A stretch of 64,000 bases of DNA from Aequorivita lipolytica (GTDB lineage: Bacteria; Bacteroidota; Bacteroidia; Flavobacteriales; Flavobacteriaceae): assembly GCF_007997135.1 (NCBI RefSeq), contig NZ_VORU01000001.1:186001-250000 (forward strand), read 5' to 3'. A program made the translations under genes and the position numbers. Below the pieces are notes generated by a model that was given only the letters and a program-made list of their open reading frames with translations, did no database searches and was not told the DNA's origin. Each line of letters opens with the position of its first letter. The first letter of the stretch is position 1. Positions 16,945-28,200 of the stretch are shown one piece after another.

Positions 16945-17034
16945 AATAGCAAAAATTTATTTGTGTAACTCTATAAAGATACTGATTTACTGTACTTAAC
17001 ACTATTTCTTTCGGAGCCATAAGTGATAAATAGA

Positions 17035-17086
17035 AAAAAGGTTCAAAAAATATGATGCAACTATATCATATTTTTTGAACCTTTTT
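17035..17086 (-). terminator. Strong 22-bp hairpin terminator
   Basis: Bases 17035-17056 pair perfectly with 17065-17086 around an 8-nt loop. The stem contains GGTTC and an A6/T6 block, with T runs at either end. It lies 27 nt past the stop of the minus-strand gene at 17113 and would end that transcript. Confidence 0.85.
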
Positions 17087-17112
17087 ATAGAGAATTGAAC
17101 TCGTCCCGAATA

Positions 17113-17814
17113 TTATAATAAAGAATCGAAATAAGCAATTGCTTTTACCAAATCGGCTTCTTTATCAAGGTCAAGATCTTTTTCCTTAATGTATTTTTTC
17201 ATTTCGCTTTTCTTGCGATCCATCATTTTCAGAACTTTAGACTTGCTGCTTGGCATCTCTAAAAACGTACCGTCTTGTACCAAATAATAAGTTACAGTTT
17301 TAGGAAAAGAAGGCGGTGTATCGCGCTGATAACTCGTCTGGGCCTTTTGGGGCTCTCTGTAAAGAGCCTTCGTCTTTTTATACAGATCGTACGTTTTTCC
17401 ATCGCTAAGCACGTTAAAGTAACCGCCTTTTTCATTACTTCCTTCATAGGGAACAAACACATAAAGATCCTGGAATATTTTCACAAAAATATCTGGCGAT
17501 TTTATTAAAGCACCATAATTAGCATCTGTTGGGTTCTTTTTGATTTCAATTTCGTCCGCATAGGCATTATAGCGCATCGGCACATCGTCTTTAATGAGCT
17601 GATCTTCCTGAAATATTTTTCCTTGAACAAAATTCGGATTTGCATAAGCCTCATCTTTTACCGCGGCAAACTGTGCTTCAGTAAGTCCGAAAGCCAAAGA
17701 TTTTTGATTAAGGTCAATTGTTCTTGAGTAAATATCAAAATTCGTACTAGCTCGTTGTGCAAAAATTGGTGCCAAAAATAAAATGGCAAGACTAGATAAA
17801 ATTATTTTTTTCAT
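17113..17814 (-). CDS. Secreted protein of unknown function
   Basis: 233 residues. A signal peptide (residues 1-19, ending APIFAQ) is followed by a soluble domain with mixed helix and strand, including VPMRYNAYADEIEIKK and TYYLVQDGTFLEMPSSKSKVL, and a Lys/Asp-rich helical C-terminus. It has no cysteine and no sorting domain, so a periplasmic location is likely. Proteins of this type are widespread and unnamed in flavobacteria; I cannot assign a function. It is followed by a strong terminator and is transcribed away from the MscS gene behind it. Confidence 0.75.
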   Translation of the reverse strand: MKKIILSSLAILFLAPIFAQRASTNFDIYSRTIDLNQKSLAFGLTEAQFAAVKDEAYANPNFVQGKIFQEDQLIKDDVPMRYNAYADEIEIKKNPTDANYGALIKSPDIFVKIFQDLYVFVPYEGSNEKGGYFNVLSDGKTYDLYKKTKALYREPQKAQTSYQRDTPPSFPKTVTYYLVQDGTFLEMPSSKSKVLKMMDRKKSEMKKYIKEKDLDLDKEADLVKAIAYFDSLL

Positions 17815-17867
17815 TATGTATATTTTAGATATGTTAATATTAGAAAATTTCCTACAAACTTAAGGAT

Positions 17868-18713
17868 TTATTTTTTTAAACCTTCCAAATTAAAATGATG
17901 CAAATCGCGCTGTGGGAAAGGTATTGAAATTCCAGCAGCTTCCAATCTTGTTTTTCCTTCTTCCAAAACTAGCCAACGCAAGGCCCAGAAATCCTCGTTA
18001 TTTGCCCAGTAGCGCACCGTGAGGTTTACTGAACTATCGCCCAGTTCTGCAACGGCAACCATCGGCATTTTATCTTCTATTTTAAAAACGGTTTCCTGTT
18101 CCGAGACAAGATCAAGCAAAATTTGTTTAGCTTGCTTTATATCATCATCATAACTTATGCCAAAAGTCAGCGTTTCACGTCTTACGCCTTCTTCGGTGTA
18201 ATTTATAATGTTTTCATTGCTCAGTTTTCCGTTCGGAATAATGGCGAGCTGATTTCCAAATGTGATAAGTCTGGTATTGAATATAGAAATTTCCTTTACG
18301 GTTCCTTCCACGCCCTGAGCCTTTATCCAATGGCCCACTTTAAAAGGTTTTAACAATAATATTAAAACTCCTCCAGCGAAATTGGACAGTGTACCTTGCA
18401 GCGCAAAACCTACAGCAAGACCCGCTGCACCAATAATTGCAACAAGTGAGGCCGATTCTACACCAAGTTGGGTTATTACCAGAACAAAGAGTAAAATCTT
18501 AAGCCCCCAATTTATCAAACTGGCAATAAAATTTTCCAAAGTAGGTTCATAATCTTTTTTGTCAAAGAACTTTCTAATAAACCGATTGACGATCTTTATA
18601 ATCCAAAGCCCAATCAGCAGCATTAAGACTGTTCCAATAAGACTGGGCAGAAAATCAATTAATTTTTGGCCATACTTTTCGATATAAATATCCAAGTCCT
18701 GAAATTTTTCCAT
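17868..18713 (-). CDS. Small-conductance mechanosensitive channel (MscS family)
   Basis: 281 residues with three membrane helices (about 15-38, 62-83, 88-110). The third carries the Gly/Ala-rich pore pattern AAGLAVGFALQGTLSNFAGG. The cytoplasmic beta domain follows with FKVGHWIK, GTVKEISIFNTRL and IPNGKLSNENIINYT. The channel opens under membrane tension and releases osmolytes. The length matches the minimal E. coli MscS. It starts 8 nt after the DUF255 gene, so the two are probably cotranscribed. Confidence 0.92.
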   Translation of the reverse strand: MEKFQDLDIYIEKYGQKLIDFLPSLIGTVLMLLIGLWIIKIVNRFIRKFFDKKDYEPTLENFIASLINWGLKILLFVLVITQLGVESASLVAIIGAAGLAVGFALQGTLSNFAGGVLILLLKPFKVGHWIKAQGVEGTVKEISIFNTRLITFGNQLAIIPNGKLSNENIINYTEEGVRRETLTFGISYDDDIKQAKQILLDLVSEQETVFKIEDKMPMVAVAELGDSSVNLTVRYWANNEDFWALRWLVLEEGKTRLEAAGISIPFPQRDLHHFNLEGLKK

Positions 18714-18721
18714 AAAATTTT

Positions 18722-20833
18722 TTATTTTTTATTTAATGATTCAATTGCAATTTTTGTGTCTTCCACGGGAAGTTTGCACGCGTTGTTTACGCAAACGTAG
18801 ATAAGCGTTGCGTCTGGAGTGTATCGATTTTCAAAAAGCGGCCCGCTTTTTTCGCCCTTACTTCCCGCAATTATCATATTGGGCAGATAGTGCTTGTTGA
18901 ATTCCGTTACTTTTTCCGAGACATCTTCGCCCACAATTACCACTTCGTAAAAGTCCTTTTGAAAATTAGACAATAAATCCAGCCAGTTTGAAAAGCCGCT
19001 GGGATATTGTTCTATTTCCGCAGAAACGTTTTTCAGCATTTGATGCGAAATTTCGTCGAAACCGGTTTCTTCAAAATATTTTGAAAGCACGAAAAGATTT
19101 TTCGCCATCACAGAATTTGAAGCAGGAATTACATTATCGCGATATTCAAAATTTCTTGTTACAATTGCGGCGTCTTCTTTAGAGGTGAAATAGAACATAT
19201 GTTTTTCTTCGTCAAAAAAGTTAACTTTTGCGTACTCTGCCATTTGCTTTGAAAGCTTCAGCCATTTGTCATCCAGCGTTACTTGGTATAAGTCTATAAA
19301 AGCTTCGATGGAGAAGGCATAGTCTTCCAAAAACCCATTGATGCTACTTTTGCCATCTTTATAATTGTGGAAAAGCGCACCGTTTTTTTGAAGTTGTTTT
19401 TTTGAAATGAATGCTGCGTTTTTTAGTGCGGCTTCCAAATATTCCTTTTTTCCGAAAGCTTTGTATGCATCCACATAACCCTTCAGCATCAATGCATTCC
19501 AAGAGGTTAATGTTTTATCATCCAATCGTGGTTTTGGCCTTTTGTTGCGATAGGCAAGTAGCGTATTTTTCCAGTTTTTCTTTTTTTGTTGAAATGCTTC
19601 GGAAGTAATTCCAAATTCCTTCTTAATTTCAGCATCCGTCTTTTTTCGGATTAGCACATAATGATTGTTTTCCCACTTTCCGTAGCTGTTCACATTATAG
19701 TATTCCTTAAATATTTCGAAATCGTCCTTCAACAATTCCTGCAGTTCTTCCGAAGTAAAAACATAGAAAGCACCTTCTTCCAACTTCCCTTTTTCATCTT
19801 TGCTATCGGCATCCAGGGACGAATAAAAACCGCCTTCTTGGTTGGTCATATCGCGCGCTGTAAACGCTAAGGTTTCCTCAACAATCTCTTTGTAAAGTGG
19901 TTTTTTTGTTACCAAATAGGCGTTGCTATAGAGACTTACAAGCTGTGCATTGTCATAAAGCATTTTCTCAAAATGTGGTATGTGCCATTTTTCGTCCGTA
20001 CTGTAGCGTGAAAAACCACCGCCTAATTGGTCGTAAAGTCCACCGTAGGCCATTTTGTCCAAAGTAAGCGTTACAAAATCCAACAATTCTGTATTATTTT
20101 CTTCAACGGCTTGCCTCAAAAGAAACTCTAAATTGTTCGGCATCATAAATTTTGGAGCGCCTTTGAATCCGCCATATAAGTTATCGAAATTCTGCGATAA
20201 ATTCCTAACTATTTCCGAAGTGGGATATTTCGTAAAATCTACATCCGCAGTATTTAAATGAACCAAATCCATGCTTTTTATACCTTCTTCCAATCTATTG
20301 GCGTATGCAATCAGTTTTTCGGGTTCATTGGTATAAGCTTCCTGAATTTGCTCCAAAGCGTTTATCCAATCATTTTTCCGGAAATAGGTGCCGCCCCAAA
20401 CCGGTCTTCCATCGGGCAGTGTAACCACATTAAGCGGCCAGCCCGCGCTTCCGGTCATTAATTGCACCGCATTTATATAAGTTTGGTCCACGTCCGGCCG
20501 TTCTTCGCGATCCACTTTTACCGAGATAAAATTCTTGTTCATTACCGCAGCTACGGTGCTATCCTCAAAACTTTCGTGCTCCATCACATGGCACCAATGG
20601 CAGGCGGCATAGCCAACGCTTATTATAATGAGTTTCTTCTCCTTCTTTGCTTGTTCCAGGGCCGCTTCGCCGTAAGGTTTCCAATTTACGGGATTGTGGG
20701 CGTGCTGAAGCAGGTAAGGACTGGATTCGTGGATTAATTCGTTTGTAAAGAGATGTGTTTCCAAGGTTTCTTTTTTTGAGGAATTGCAACCAAAAAATAA
20801 GGTTAGTGCCGATAAAGCTAATAGTAAGCGCAT
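18722..20833 (-). CDS. DUF255 thioredoxin-domain lipoprotein (YyaL family)
   Basis: 703 residues. The N-terminus has a lipoprotein signal with Cys16 (LTLFFGC), which is unusual because most YyaL/Spata20-type proteins are cytosolic. The thioredoxin-like DUF255 domain follows, with [24 protein letters not shown] and [21 protein letters not shown]. Then comes an (alpha/alpha)6 barrel like N-acylglucosamine epimerases ([22 protein letters not shown]). The biochemical role of the family is unresolved. Four bases past its start is the dodecin terminator region. Confidence 0.87.
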   Translation of the reverse strand: MRLLLALSALTLFFGCNSSKKETLETHLFTNELIHESSPYLLQHAHNPVNWKPYGEAALEQAKKEKKLIIISVGYAACHWCHVMEHESFEDSTVAAVMNKNFISVKVDREERPDVDQTYINAVQLMTGSAGWPLNVVTLPDGRPVWGGTYFRKNDWINALEQIQEAYTNEPEKLIAYANRLEEGIKSMDLVHLNTADVDFTKYPTSEIVRNLSQNFDNLYGGFKGAPKFMMPNNLEFLLRQAVEENNTELLDFVTLTLDKMAYGGLYDQLGGGFSRYSTDEKWHIPHFEKMLYDNAQLVSLYSNAYLVTKKPLYKEIVEETLAFTARDMTNQEGGFYSSLDADSKDEKGKLEEGAFYVFTSEELQELLKDDFEIFKEYYNVNSYGKWENNHYVLIRKKTDAEIKKEFGITSEAFQQKKKNWKNTLLAYRNKRPKPRLDDKTLTSWNALMLKGYVDAYKAFGKKEYLEAALKNAAFISKKQLQKNGALFHNYKDGKSSINGFLEDYAFSIEAFIDLYQVTLDDKWLKLSKQMAEYAKVNFFDEEKHMFYFTSKEDAAIVTRNFEYRDNVIPASNSVMAKNLFVLSKYFEETGFDEISHQMLKNVSAEIEQYPSGFSNWLDLLSNFQKDFYEVVIVGEDVSEKVTEFNKHYLPNMIIAGSKGEKSGPLFENRYTPDATLIYVCVNNACKLPVEDTKIAIESLNKK

Positions 20834-20854
20834 AGCAGGAATTTATGAAAAACA

Positions 20855-20888
20855 AAAATACGCTTTTGAAAGCTCAAAAGCGTATTTT
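20855..20888 (-). terminator. Terminator after the dodecin gene
   Basis: AAAATACGCTTTTGA (20855-20869) pairs perfectly with TCAAAAGCGTATTTT (20874-20888) around a 4-nt loop. On the minus strand the 3' arm runs into TTTTTGTTTTTC. A TATTTTTG (-7-like) sequence on the minus strand overlaps it and lies 20 nt before the DUF255 start. Confidence 0.75.
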
Positions 20889-20906
20889 CTAAAATTCATG
20901 GGAAAT

Positions 20907-21107
20907 TTAATTTACTTCAAAAGTGATTTTTACATTTACACGAAAATGTGTGATTTTGTCATTATCAATTACGCAACTTTGCTCGCGTACATATACAGAG
21001 CGAATATTTTTTACGCTTTTTCCCGCCTCATTTACTGCATTTCGGGTTGCCTCTTCCCAGCTATCTTTTGAGCTTGCAAGAATTTCAATTACTTTTAATA
21101 CTGCCAT
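20907..21107 (-). CDS. Dodecin family flavin-binding protein
   Basis: 66 residues, the usual dodecin length. Recognisable features are the beta-alpha-beta-beta layout and the segment SWEEATRNAVNEAGKSVKNI, followed by two long strands. Dodecins assemble into dodecameric shells that store or buffer flavins (riboflavin or FMN) in the cytosol. The start is 26 nt after a terminator-like hairpin that follows the NifU-like gene. Confidence 0.9.
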   Translation of the reverse strand: MAVLKVIEILASSKDSWEEATRNAVNEAGKSVKNIRSVYVREQSCVIDNDKITHFRVNVKITFEVN

Positions 21108-21132
21108 AATTTTTGGTTTTTTCCCACCTCTA

Positions 21133-21171
21133 TAAAAAATTGAGGTTTCAGGATAATTAATAAAACCTCAA
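21133..21171 (-). terminator. Terminator between the NifU-like and dodecin genes
   Basis: TTGAGGTTT (minus strand, 21171-21163) pairs with AAACCTCAA (21148-21140) across 14 nt and is followed by T6. This would stop transcription from the NifU-like gene. Because it ends only about 26 nt before the dodecin ATG, it could also act as a leader attenuator for dodecin. Confidence 0.65.
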
Positions 21172-21238
21172 GATACAATTATTGAGAGCTATTAATCTGA
21201 AAATTAAGTTAAAAGGAAAGGATTGGGCATTAAAAAAA

Positions 21239-21266
21239 CATCCAGCATCCGCCATCTAGCTTCCGG
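21239..21266 (-). repeat. Heptamer-phased tract after the NifU-like stop
   Basis: Read in the direction of transcription it is CCGGAAG, CTAGATG, GCGGATG, CTGGATG. These are GCTGGAT-type words, the same as those in the cyoE-cox3 spacer (2269-2282) and in the same orientation relative to transcription. Confidence 0.5.
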
Positions 21267-21269
21267 CAC

Positions 21270-22190
21270 TTATCCATTCACCGCAACCACGCTATCTATG
21301 CGTCCCTGCAGCATTTCTTTTAACATCGTTTCAATTCCATTCTTTAAGGTAATTGTAGATGATGGGCAGCCGCTACATGCGCCTTGGAGAATAACTTTCA
21401 CCGTTTTTGTTTCCTCGTTAAAAGAATCGAATAAAATGTGGCCACCATCCCTCGCCACGGCAGGCTTTACATATTCGTCCAAGATGGAGATAATTTCTTT
21501 TTCCAGCGCTGTGTGGTCTTTTGAAGTGTTTTCTGAAATTTTTTCTTTTGAAGAAATAGCTTGATCAGAATTTGTGGCATTTAATATTTCGTCATTTAAA
21601 ACAGGTTTGCCGTCTTCAATGAATTTTCTTATAAACTCTCTAATTTCCATAGAGATTTCTGGCCATTCTGCCACATTGTATTTCATAACCGAAACATAAT
21701 TGGCGCTAATGAATACTTCTTTTACAAAAGAGAAGTTAAACAATGCTTTTGCCAAAGGCGAATGCGCTGCCTCATCAATATTTTTGAATTCAAAAGTTCC
21801 CGTTGCTAAAGGTTTGTTGGCAACAAATTTCATCACTGAAGGATTCGGGGTGCTTTCGGCATAGATGCTTACCGGAATTTTCTTAGGATTGTCTGTTTCA
21901 GTAATTACAGGCTTTCCAGAATTTAGATACTCTCCAATGGATTCTGCCACTTCCTCTTGCACGTCTTGCCACTCAACAATGCTATATTTTTCAATAGCGA
22001 CGAAGTTTTGCGATATATATACGGTTTTTACAAATGGAAGGTAAAAAAGCTCCTGCGCCAAAGGACTCACTTTTGCCTCGTCAATATTTTTGAATTCGTA
22101 GCTGGTAGAGCGAGTTAAGAAAGAATTAGCAATAAATTTAACAATATTTTGGTTGCTAGTTTGAGAAATCTCTATGTTAAAGTGGGACAT
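21270..22190 (-). CDS. NifU-like Fe-S scaffold protein with duplicated N domain
   Basis: 306 residues. There are two tandem Nfu N-terminal-type domains: residues about 1-88 and 105-195 are recognisably homologous (NIDEAKVSPLAQELFYLPFVKTV versus NIDEAAHSPLAKALFNFSFVKEV). A linker follows, then a NifU C-terminal domain with the CSGCPSS cluster-binding CxxC (about 270-276). The protein is expected to assemble or carry 4Fe-4S clusters in the cytosol. Bacteroidota Nfu proteins often carry the doubled N domain. It diverges from the giant surface protein gene; both start codons lie in a 76-nt promoter region. Confidence 0.9.
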   Translation of the reverse strand: MSHFNIEISQTSNQNIVKFIANSFLTRSTSYEFKNIDEAKVSPLAQELFYLPFVKTVYISQNFVAIEKYSIVEWQDVQEEVAESIGEYLNSGKPVITETDNPKKIPVSIYAESTPNPSVMKFVANKPLATGTFEFKNIDEAAHSPLAKALFNFSFVKEVFISANYVSVMKYNVAEWPEISMEIREFIRKFIEDGKPVLNDEILNATNSDQAISSKEKISENTSKDHTALEKEIISILDEYVKPAVARDGGHILFDSFNEETKTVKVILQGACSGCPSSTITLKNGIETMLKEMLQGRIDSVVAVNG

Positions 22191-22206
22191 TTAATTGTTT
22201 TTTTTA

Positions 22207-22238
22207 CAAAAATATAAAAAGAAAAACAATGTATTCAA
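22207..22238 (-). promoter_or_regulatory. Promoter for the NifU-like gene
   Basis: On the minus strand, TTG (22238-22236) and TATTTTTG (22214-22207) are 21 nt apart, close to the Bacteroidota consensus. The ATG at 22190 follows about 10 nt after the expected start of transcription. Confidence 0.65.
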
Positions 22239-22246
22239 TATATTTG
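22239..22246 (+). promoter_or_regulatory. -7 box for the giant surface protein gene
   Basis: TATATTTG matches TAnnTTTG, 20 nt before the ATG at 22267. No TTG lies 19-21 nt upstream. It abuts the -33 element of the opposing promoter, so the two transcripts may compete. Confidence 0.5.
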
Positions 22247-22266
22247 GCACTGTAATTCCCAATTTT

Positions 22267-25200
22267 ATGAAAAAATTAATACTTCTCCTGACATTAGCGT
22301 TTCCTTTTTTTGGTTTTGGACAAAATCCAAATGATATAGCAGAATTCATTCAATTTAATGGCCGATATGATTTCCTCGCTTTTGGTAATACACTAAGTAC
22401 TGCAGAAAATAATGGCGGTAATAATCCATGTGTCTTATTGCCACAAAGTGATGCGGATTTATTTCTCGGCATTGGTGAAAACGTAGTTGCCGCTTATTTG
22501 TATTGGGGCTCTGTTGGAACAGGCGATTTTAATGTAATGCTCAATGGTACGGCTGTAAATGCAGATGAAACATTTGACCATATTTTTAATGCACAACCTT
22601 ATTTTGCTGCTCGGGCAGATGTTACAAATTTAATTGCAGCTGCTGGGAATGGTACTTATACCTTTTCTGGCATGGACATTCCACAAGCAACTTTAAATAA
22701 CTATTGCGGAAGCACCAACTTTGGAGGCTGGGCAGTATATGTTATTTATGATAATCCCGGAGGTGAACTCAATCAAATAAAAATATTCGATGGATTGCAA
22801 AGTGTATCTGCAAATAATACACAGTTAAATATTAGACTCGATGGTATCGATGTTTCATCAGATTTATTATCAAAAATTGCATTTTTGGCTTGGGAGGGCG
22901 ATTTAGTTCCTTTTCCAGGCAGAAGAGAATCTTTAGAACTTACTACAATATTTGGCACGTATTCTCCATTTAATGCTATAAATCCCGCAACCAATAATTT
23001 TAATAGTACCAATAGTTGGTCTATTCCACAATCTACTACCAACTATCAGATGGACTTAGATTTTTATGATCTTGTAGGTATAAATCCGCCAATTATACAA
23101 CAAGGAGTAGAATATATTGATGTTGTTCTTATTTCAGAACAGGATTATATAATGGTAAATAATATTGTTACTGGTGTTAACTCTGAACTTCCCGATGCTA
23201 CCATGGAAATTGACGATCTTGGGATATTATGTCAGAATGGCGATATTGATATTGAATACACGGTTTATAATGTTAACAGTACGAACGAATTGCCTCCAAA
23301 TACTCCTATCGCCTTTTATACGGAGGTAGGTGGTGTCCGTAATCCTCTCGGCCAAGCAGCAACAGTCAATGAAATTGCTATAGGCGGTTCAGAAAGCGGT
23401 ACCGTTAGATTAAACCTTCCGGTCGGAACTCCCAATATTTTTAATTTAATTGCAGTTGTGGATGATATTGGCACCAATAATCAGCCACCCGATGGCATTG
23501 TGCTTGAAACAGATGAAACAAATAATGAATCTCCTATATACCCCGTAGATCTTAATCAGCAACTGCTTATAATAGATCCGGGACCTGCGTGTATGGGTTC
23601 TCCGGTTATTTTGGATTCTGGACTTACCGCGCCCTTCACGTTTAAATGGTTTGAAGCTGGTGATCCGGTAAATCCTATTAGTATAAATCCAACATTGGTC
23701 GTTACTGCAAACGGAACATATTATGTAATTGTAAAGGATGGTAGTTGTGATGCGACTAGTAATTCAGTAGTAATTACCTTTAGACCCCAAGCTGTTGCCA
23801 ATCCCGCGCCAGATTTACGCCAATGTGACTTCGGCACTACGAATGGTGTTTTTGATCTGACTGAAAATGATGATGATATTTTAGGCGCTCAGGATCCAGC
23901 ACTTTTCACAATAAAGTATTATGAGACGGAAGCGTTAGCAATAGCAGGCGTTCCCGGCACGGAAATTCTTGGCGGAATTAAATTTATAGACCTTCCATCT
24001 CCAGAAAGAATCTGGGCACGGATTGAGGATAGTGCAAGTGGAACCTGTTTCGACATTACTGATTTTGATATATATTTCAGTCGCGCCATTGCTGGAGAAG
24101 TGAACGACAGAAGTTTTTGCGATTTTGATAACAATGCCGGCGAATTCGTTGACCTTGAAGTAGAATTTAACGTTGAGGTTTTGGATGGACAACCTTCTTC
24201 AGATTATACAATTACCTATCACAGTAGTCAGGCAGATGCTGATAATGACACTGGAGCTTTGCCAATTCCATATTTTGTAAATGCTCCTGGCCCAGAAACA
24301 ATATTTGTAAGGCTTGAAAATAATGATGATCCTACTACTTGTTTTGATACTCTTCAAAGTTTTACCATCAGCATAGATGCACCGCCAACCATAAATACTT
24401 CGCCACCAAATTTAATTCTTTGTGATGGCAACAATGATGGTTTTGAATTTTTCGACCTCACATTGCAGACAGATGTAATAACTCTTGGTGATCCTTCATT
24501 GACGGTAACTTACCACGGAACGCTTATAAATGCAGAGAACGATGATTTCGAATTGCCCAACCCATTCGAAAATAATAATAGATATTTAGATTTTCCAGTT
24601 ACCGACCCTCTGGATGCTGCTTACGGAACAGGCGGGGTTTGGGCACGTGTTTCTCAAGGCGGAAGTAGTTGTGTAAGTATAGTTCCTTTTGCTTTGGAAG
24701 TTCGTTTTTCACCAGTAGGAATTACACCAGAACCTTTGCGTGTTTGTGATGAAGCAGTTGCCGATGGTATTGCTCGTTTTGATCTTACTGTAGTGAGAGA
24801 TGAAGTTCTGGGAACTTTAGATCCATTGGGCTTTGATCTGTATTATTTTGAAGATTTTTCTCAGGCAGTACTTGCTGGTCAGCTTGCTATAACCCCAACA
24901 CCAGATTTTTCGCAAGCAATACAAGTGCCAACGCAACATCTAAATACTGCAAGTCCATATTTTCAGGATATTTTTATATTAATTGTAAGTAATACTAACG
25001 GAACCATTCCACCAAACCCTAACAATGCGGAAGGTTGTTATGATATAGTTACCTTAAATTTAATTGTAGATCCGCTTCCAGAGGATTTTGGACCTTTCGA
25101 GATGTTTCTCTGCGATGATGAACTACAAGGCAGTACATTGACTGATGGAATTTCAACCTTCGACCTTACAAGCATAAATCCAGATGTAACCAATAATGAT

Positions 25201-28200
25201 CCTACCATTACGGTTGAATGGTTTTTGACATTAGCAGATGAGATTGCGAACATTCCTATTCCAAATCCAACCACCTTTCAAAATACTACAGATACACCCC
25301 AGACCATATTTGGAAGGGTTACTTCTGAATTTGATTGTAAAATATTGGTTAGGCTTACCTTGAACGTAGTGCCAAACCCGAATCCAAATTTTAACCCGGA
25401 ACCATTAGAACTTTGTGACAATGGCCCGGATGGCGATGACGGTATTGCAAGCGGTTGGGATCTTACTCTGGCCGATAGTGATATAATATTTAATGAACTT
25501 AACATAATTGTAACATATTATGACACGGAACCGAAAGCCATAGCTGGTGTTCCGGGTACTGAAATTGTGATGCCTTATACCAATACGGTACCTTTTAATC
25601 AAACAGTATTTGCCCGTGTTGAAAAAGAGGTTCCACCAGCAGCTCTTGGATGTTTCACAATTGTGGAATTGGAGCTGATTGTAATTGCACTACCCGATAA
25701 ACCACTAACGTCTCCGTTCACGCCTCCATTCCAAAATCCATTTATTGGTTGTGATGAAAATGGCAATGGTTCTGGCAGTTTTGATTTGACCCTTCAGAAT
25801 GACGGTGTTATTGGTATTCAAGACATCGCGAATTTTGCGCCAATTACCTATTACGATACAAGCCTTGCAGATGCAGAAGCAGGTATTCCCGGTACTGAAA
25901 TTGCCGACCCAACAAATTATCCTGCTTCAGGAGGTGAAACCATTTGGGTTCGTTTGGAGAGTTTGGTAACGGGCTGTGTGCGGGTAACAGAATTCACACT
26001 TGAACTCGAGCTTTTCCCAGCCATCGGTGTGGGTGAAGATTTAACTGAATGCGACGATTTAACAGCTACTAGTACAGACACAGATGGACTAGCTGTTTTC
26101 GACCTTAGGCCCAACACGACACGAATTCAAATGGGCAATATAAATTTGGATGTATTTTATTATGCAACTCCAATTGACCAAATAAACAACAACCCAATTA
26201 CAAACATTGCAGCGTATCGCAATATAGTACCGTTTCAACAACGTATTTATGTAACCGTATTCAGCGAGAATGGTTGTAGGGCAACCAACTTTTTCTTTAT
26301 TAATGTTGAGGCTACGCCAGATGCTTTTTCACCAGGGGTCATGATTGCTTGCGATGCGGACAATGATGGTTTTGCCCTGTTTGACCTTAGTACCCAAACA
26401 GATTTTATTTCAGGCGGTGATGGGAATCTTACGGTAACTTATCACAAAACTTTATTATTGGCCCAGAATAGTATTCCACTACCATTAATCTATGAAAATG
26501 ACGAACGTTATAATGATGTGCCAATTACCGATCCCACCGATGCACGGTATGGAACAGGCGGTGTTTGGGTAAGAATAGTAGATGTAACGAGTAATAACCT
26601 ATGCCCTAGAATTTTATCATTCGCTTTAAAGGTGCAAAGTTCTCCGGTGGCTACAGTACCTGCACCTTTACATGAGTGCGATGATGATCCAGAAGATGGG
26701 GTTACAACTTTCAACTTAACAGAAGTTGAAGCAGAAGTTTTGGGAACCTTAGACCCTAATGGCTATGATCTTTATTATTATGTAAATCTTGCCGATGCAC
26801 AATTGGCTGGTGACCTTGCTATAACGCCAACACCAGATTTTTCATTGGCAGAAGCTAATCCGGGAGCTTTTAGGAATACAACTAACCCACAAACTATCTA
26901 TATACTGGTAGTTGGCAATGAAAACAGCGTATTGCCACCAAACCCTAACGGAGGCGAAGGTTGCTACGACATTGTGGAATTGCAATTGATTGTAGATCCA
27001 ATTCCAGGAAATAATGGACCATTGACCATGGATAAATGTGATGACGAAGTAGCAGATAGATTTACTATTTTTGACCTTACCGTGAATAACTTTACAATTA
27101 CCGGCGGTGATCCTAATTTAACAGTAGCGTGGTTCGACTCTCTAGGTAATCCAATTCTGGACCCAGTTAATTATACAAACATAAACACGCCAGAAACGGT
27201 TGTTGGAATAGTATCATCACAATTTGGATGTTCTAACAGCGTCCTCGTTACTTTAACAGTATTGCCAAACCCCACTCCTAAAATGAATCCAGAGCCCATT
27301 GTGTTATGCGATGATGATGACGATGGAATTTTGGACATATTTGATCTTACAATACGAGATACTGAAATATTAAATGGTGAAGACAATGTTTCCATTGCTT
27401 ATTATGAAACCGAACAGCAAGCAATAGATGCCGTTCCGGGAACAGAAATAATAGGGCTTTATCAAAACACAACGCCTTACACCCAAATAGTGTATGCTCG
27501 GGTAACAAATGATGTGCCGCCAGAATTGCTGCCTTGCTACACAATTGTAGAGCTTCAGCTTATTGTTGTGCCGCTACCAGATGCACCCGATAGTACATTT
27601 GAAGACCTCTTTGCTTGTGATGAAGATGGCGATGGCGATGCAATCTTTGATCTCACCGTTCAAAATAATGCTGTATTTGGCATACAAGATCCAGATAATT
27701 TTGAACCAATAACCTATTATATAAGCCTAGCTGATGCAGAAGGAGAAACTAATGCTATTGATCCTGCAAATGCTTTCGAAAGTATTAGTAGAACAGTATG
27801 GGTGCGTTTAGAAAGTTTGGCTACGGGATGCGCAAGAATTACACCATTTCAAATTGTAGTGGGTACATTCCCGGGTACCGGAAATGCTGAAGACTTGGTA
27901 CTTTGCGATGATGAAGTAAATGGAAGTACCAATGACGATGAAATTTCTACATTCAACCTTACCGAGAATACTCCAAGAATCACAGGCGGCGATGCTACCT
28001 TAACGGTTATTTACTATGCTTCGGAGCAAAATCAAATAGACGATATTCCTATTGTAAATCCTGGTGCCTATAAAAATGAAGTAAGTCCGGAGCAAACAAT
28101 ATTTGTTACAGTACTCGGTCAAAACACTTGTAGGGCATCGCTCACTTTCAAGATAATTGTAAATCCAAACCCAGAGCCTGTACAGCCAACGCCATTGTTT

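Noticed and set aside
20784-21135. Overlapping plus-strand frames across the dodecin gene
   Set aside because: They run antisense to dodecin and across its terminator; no start signal or domain.
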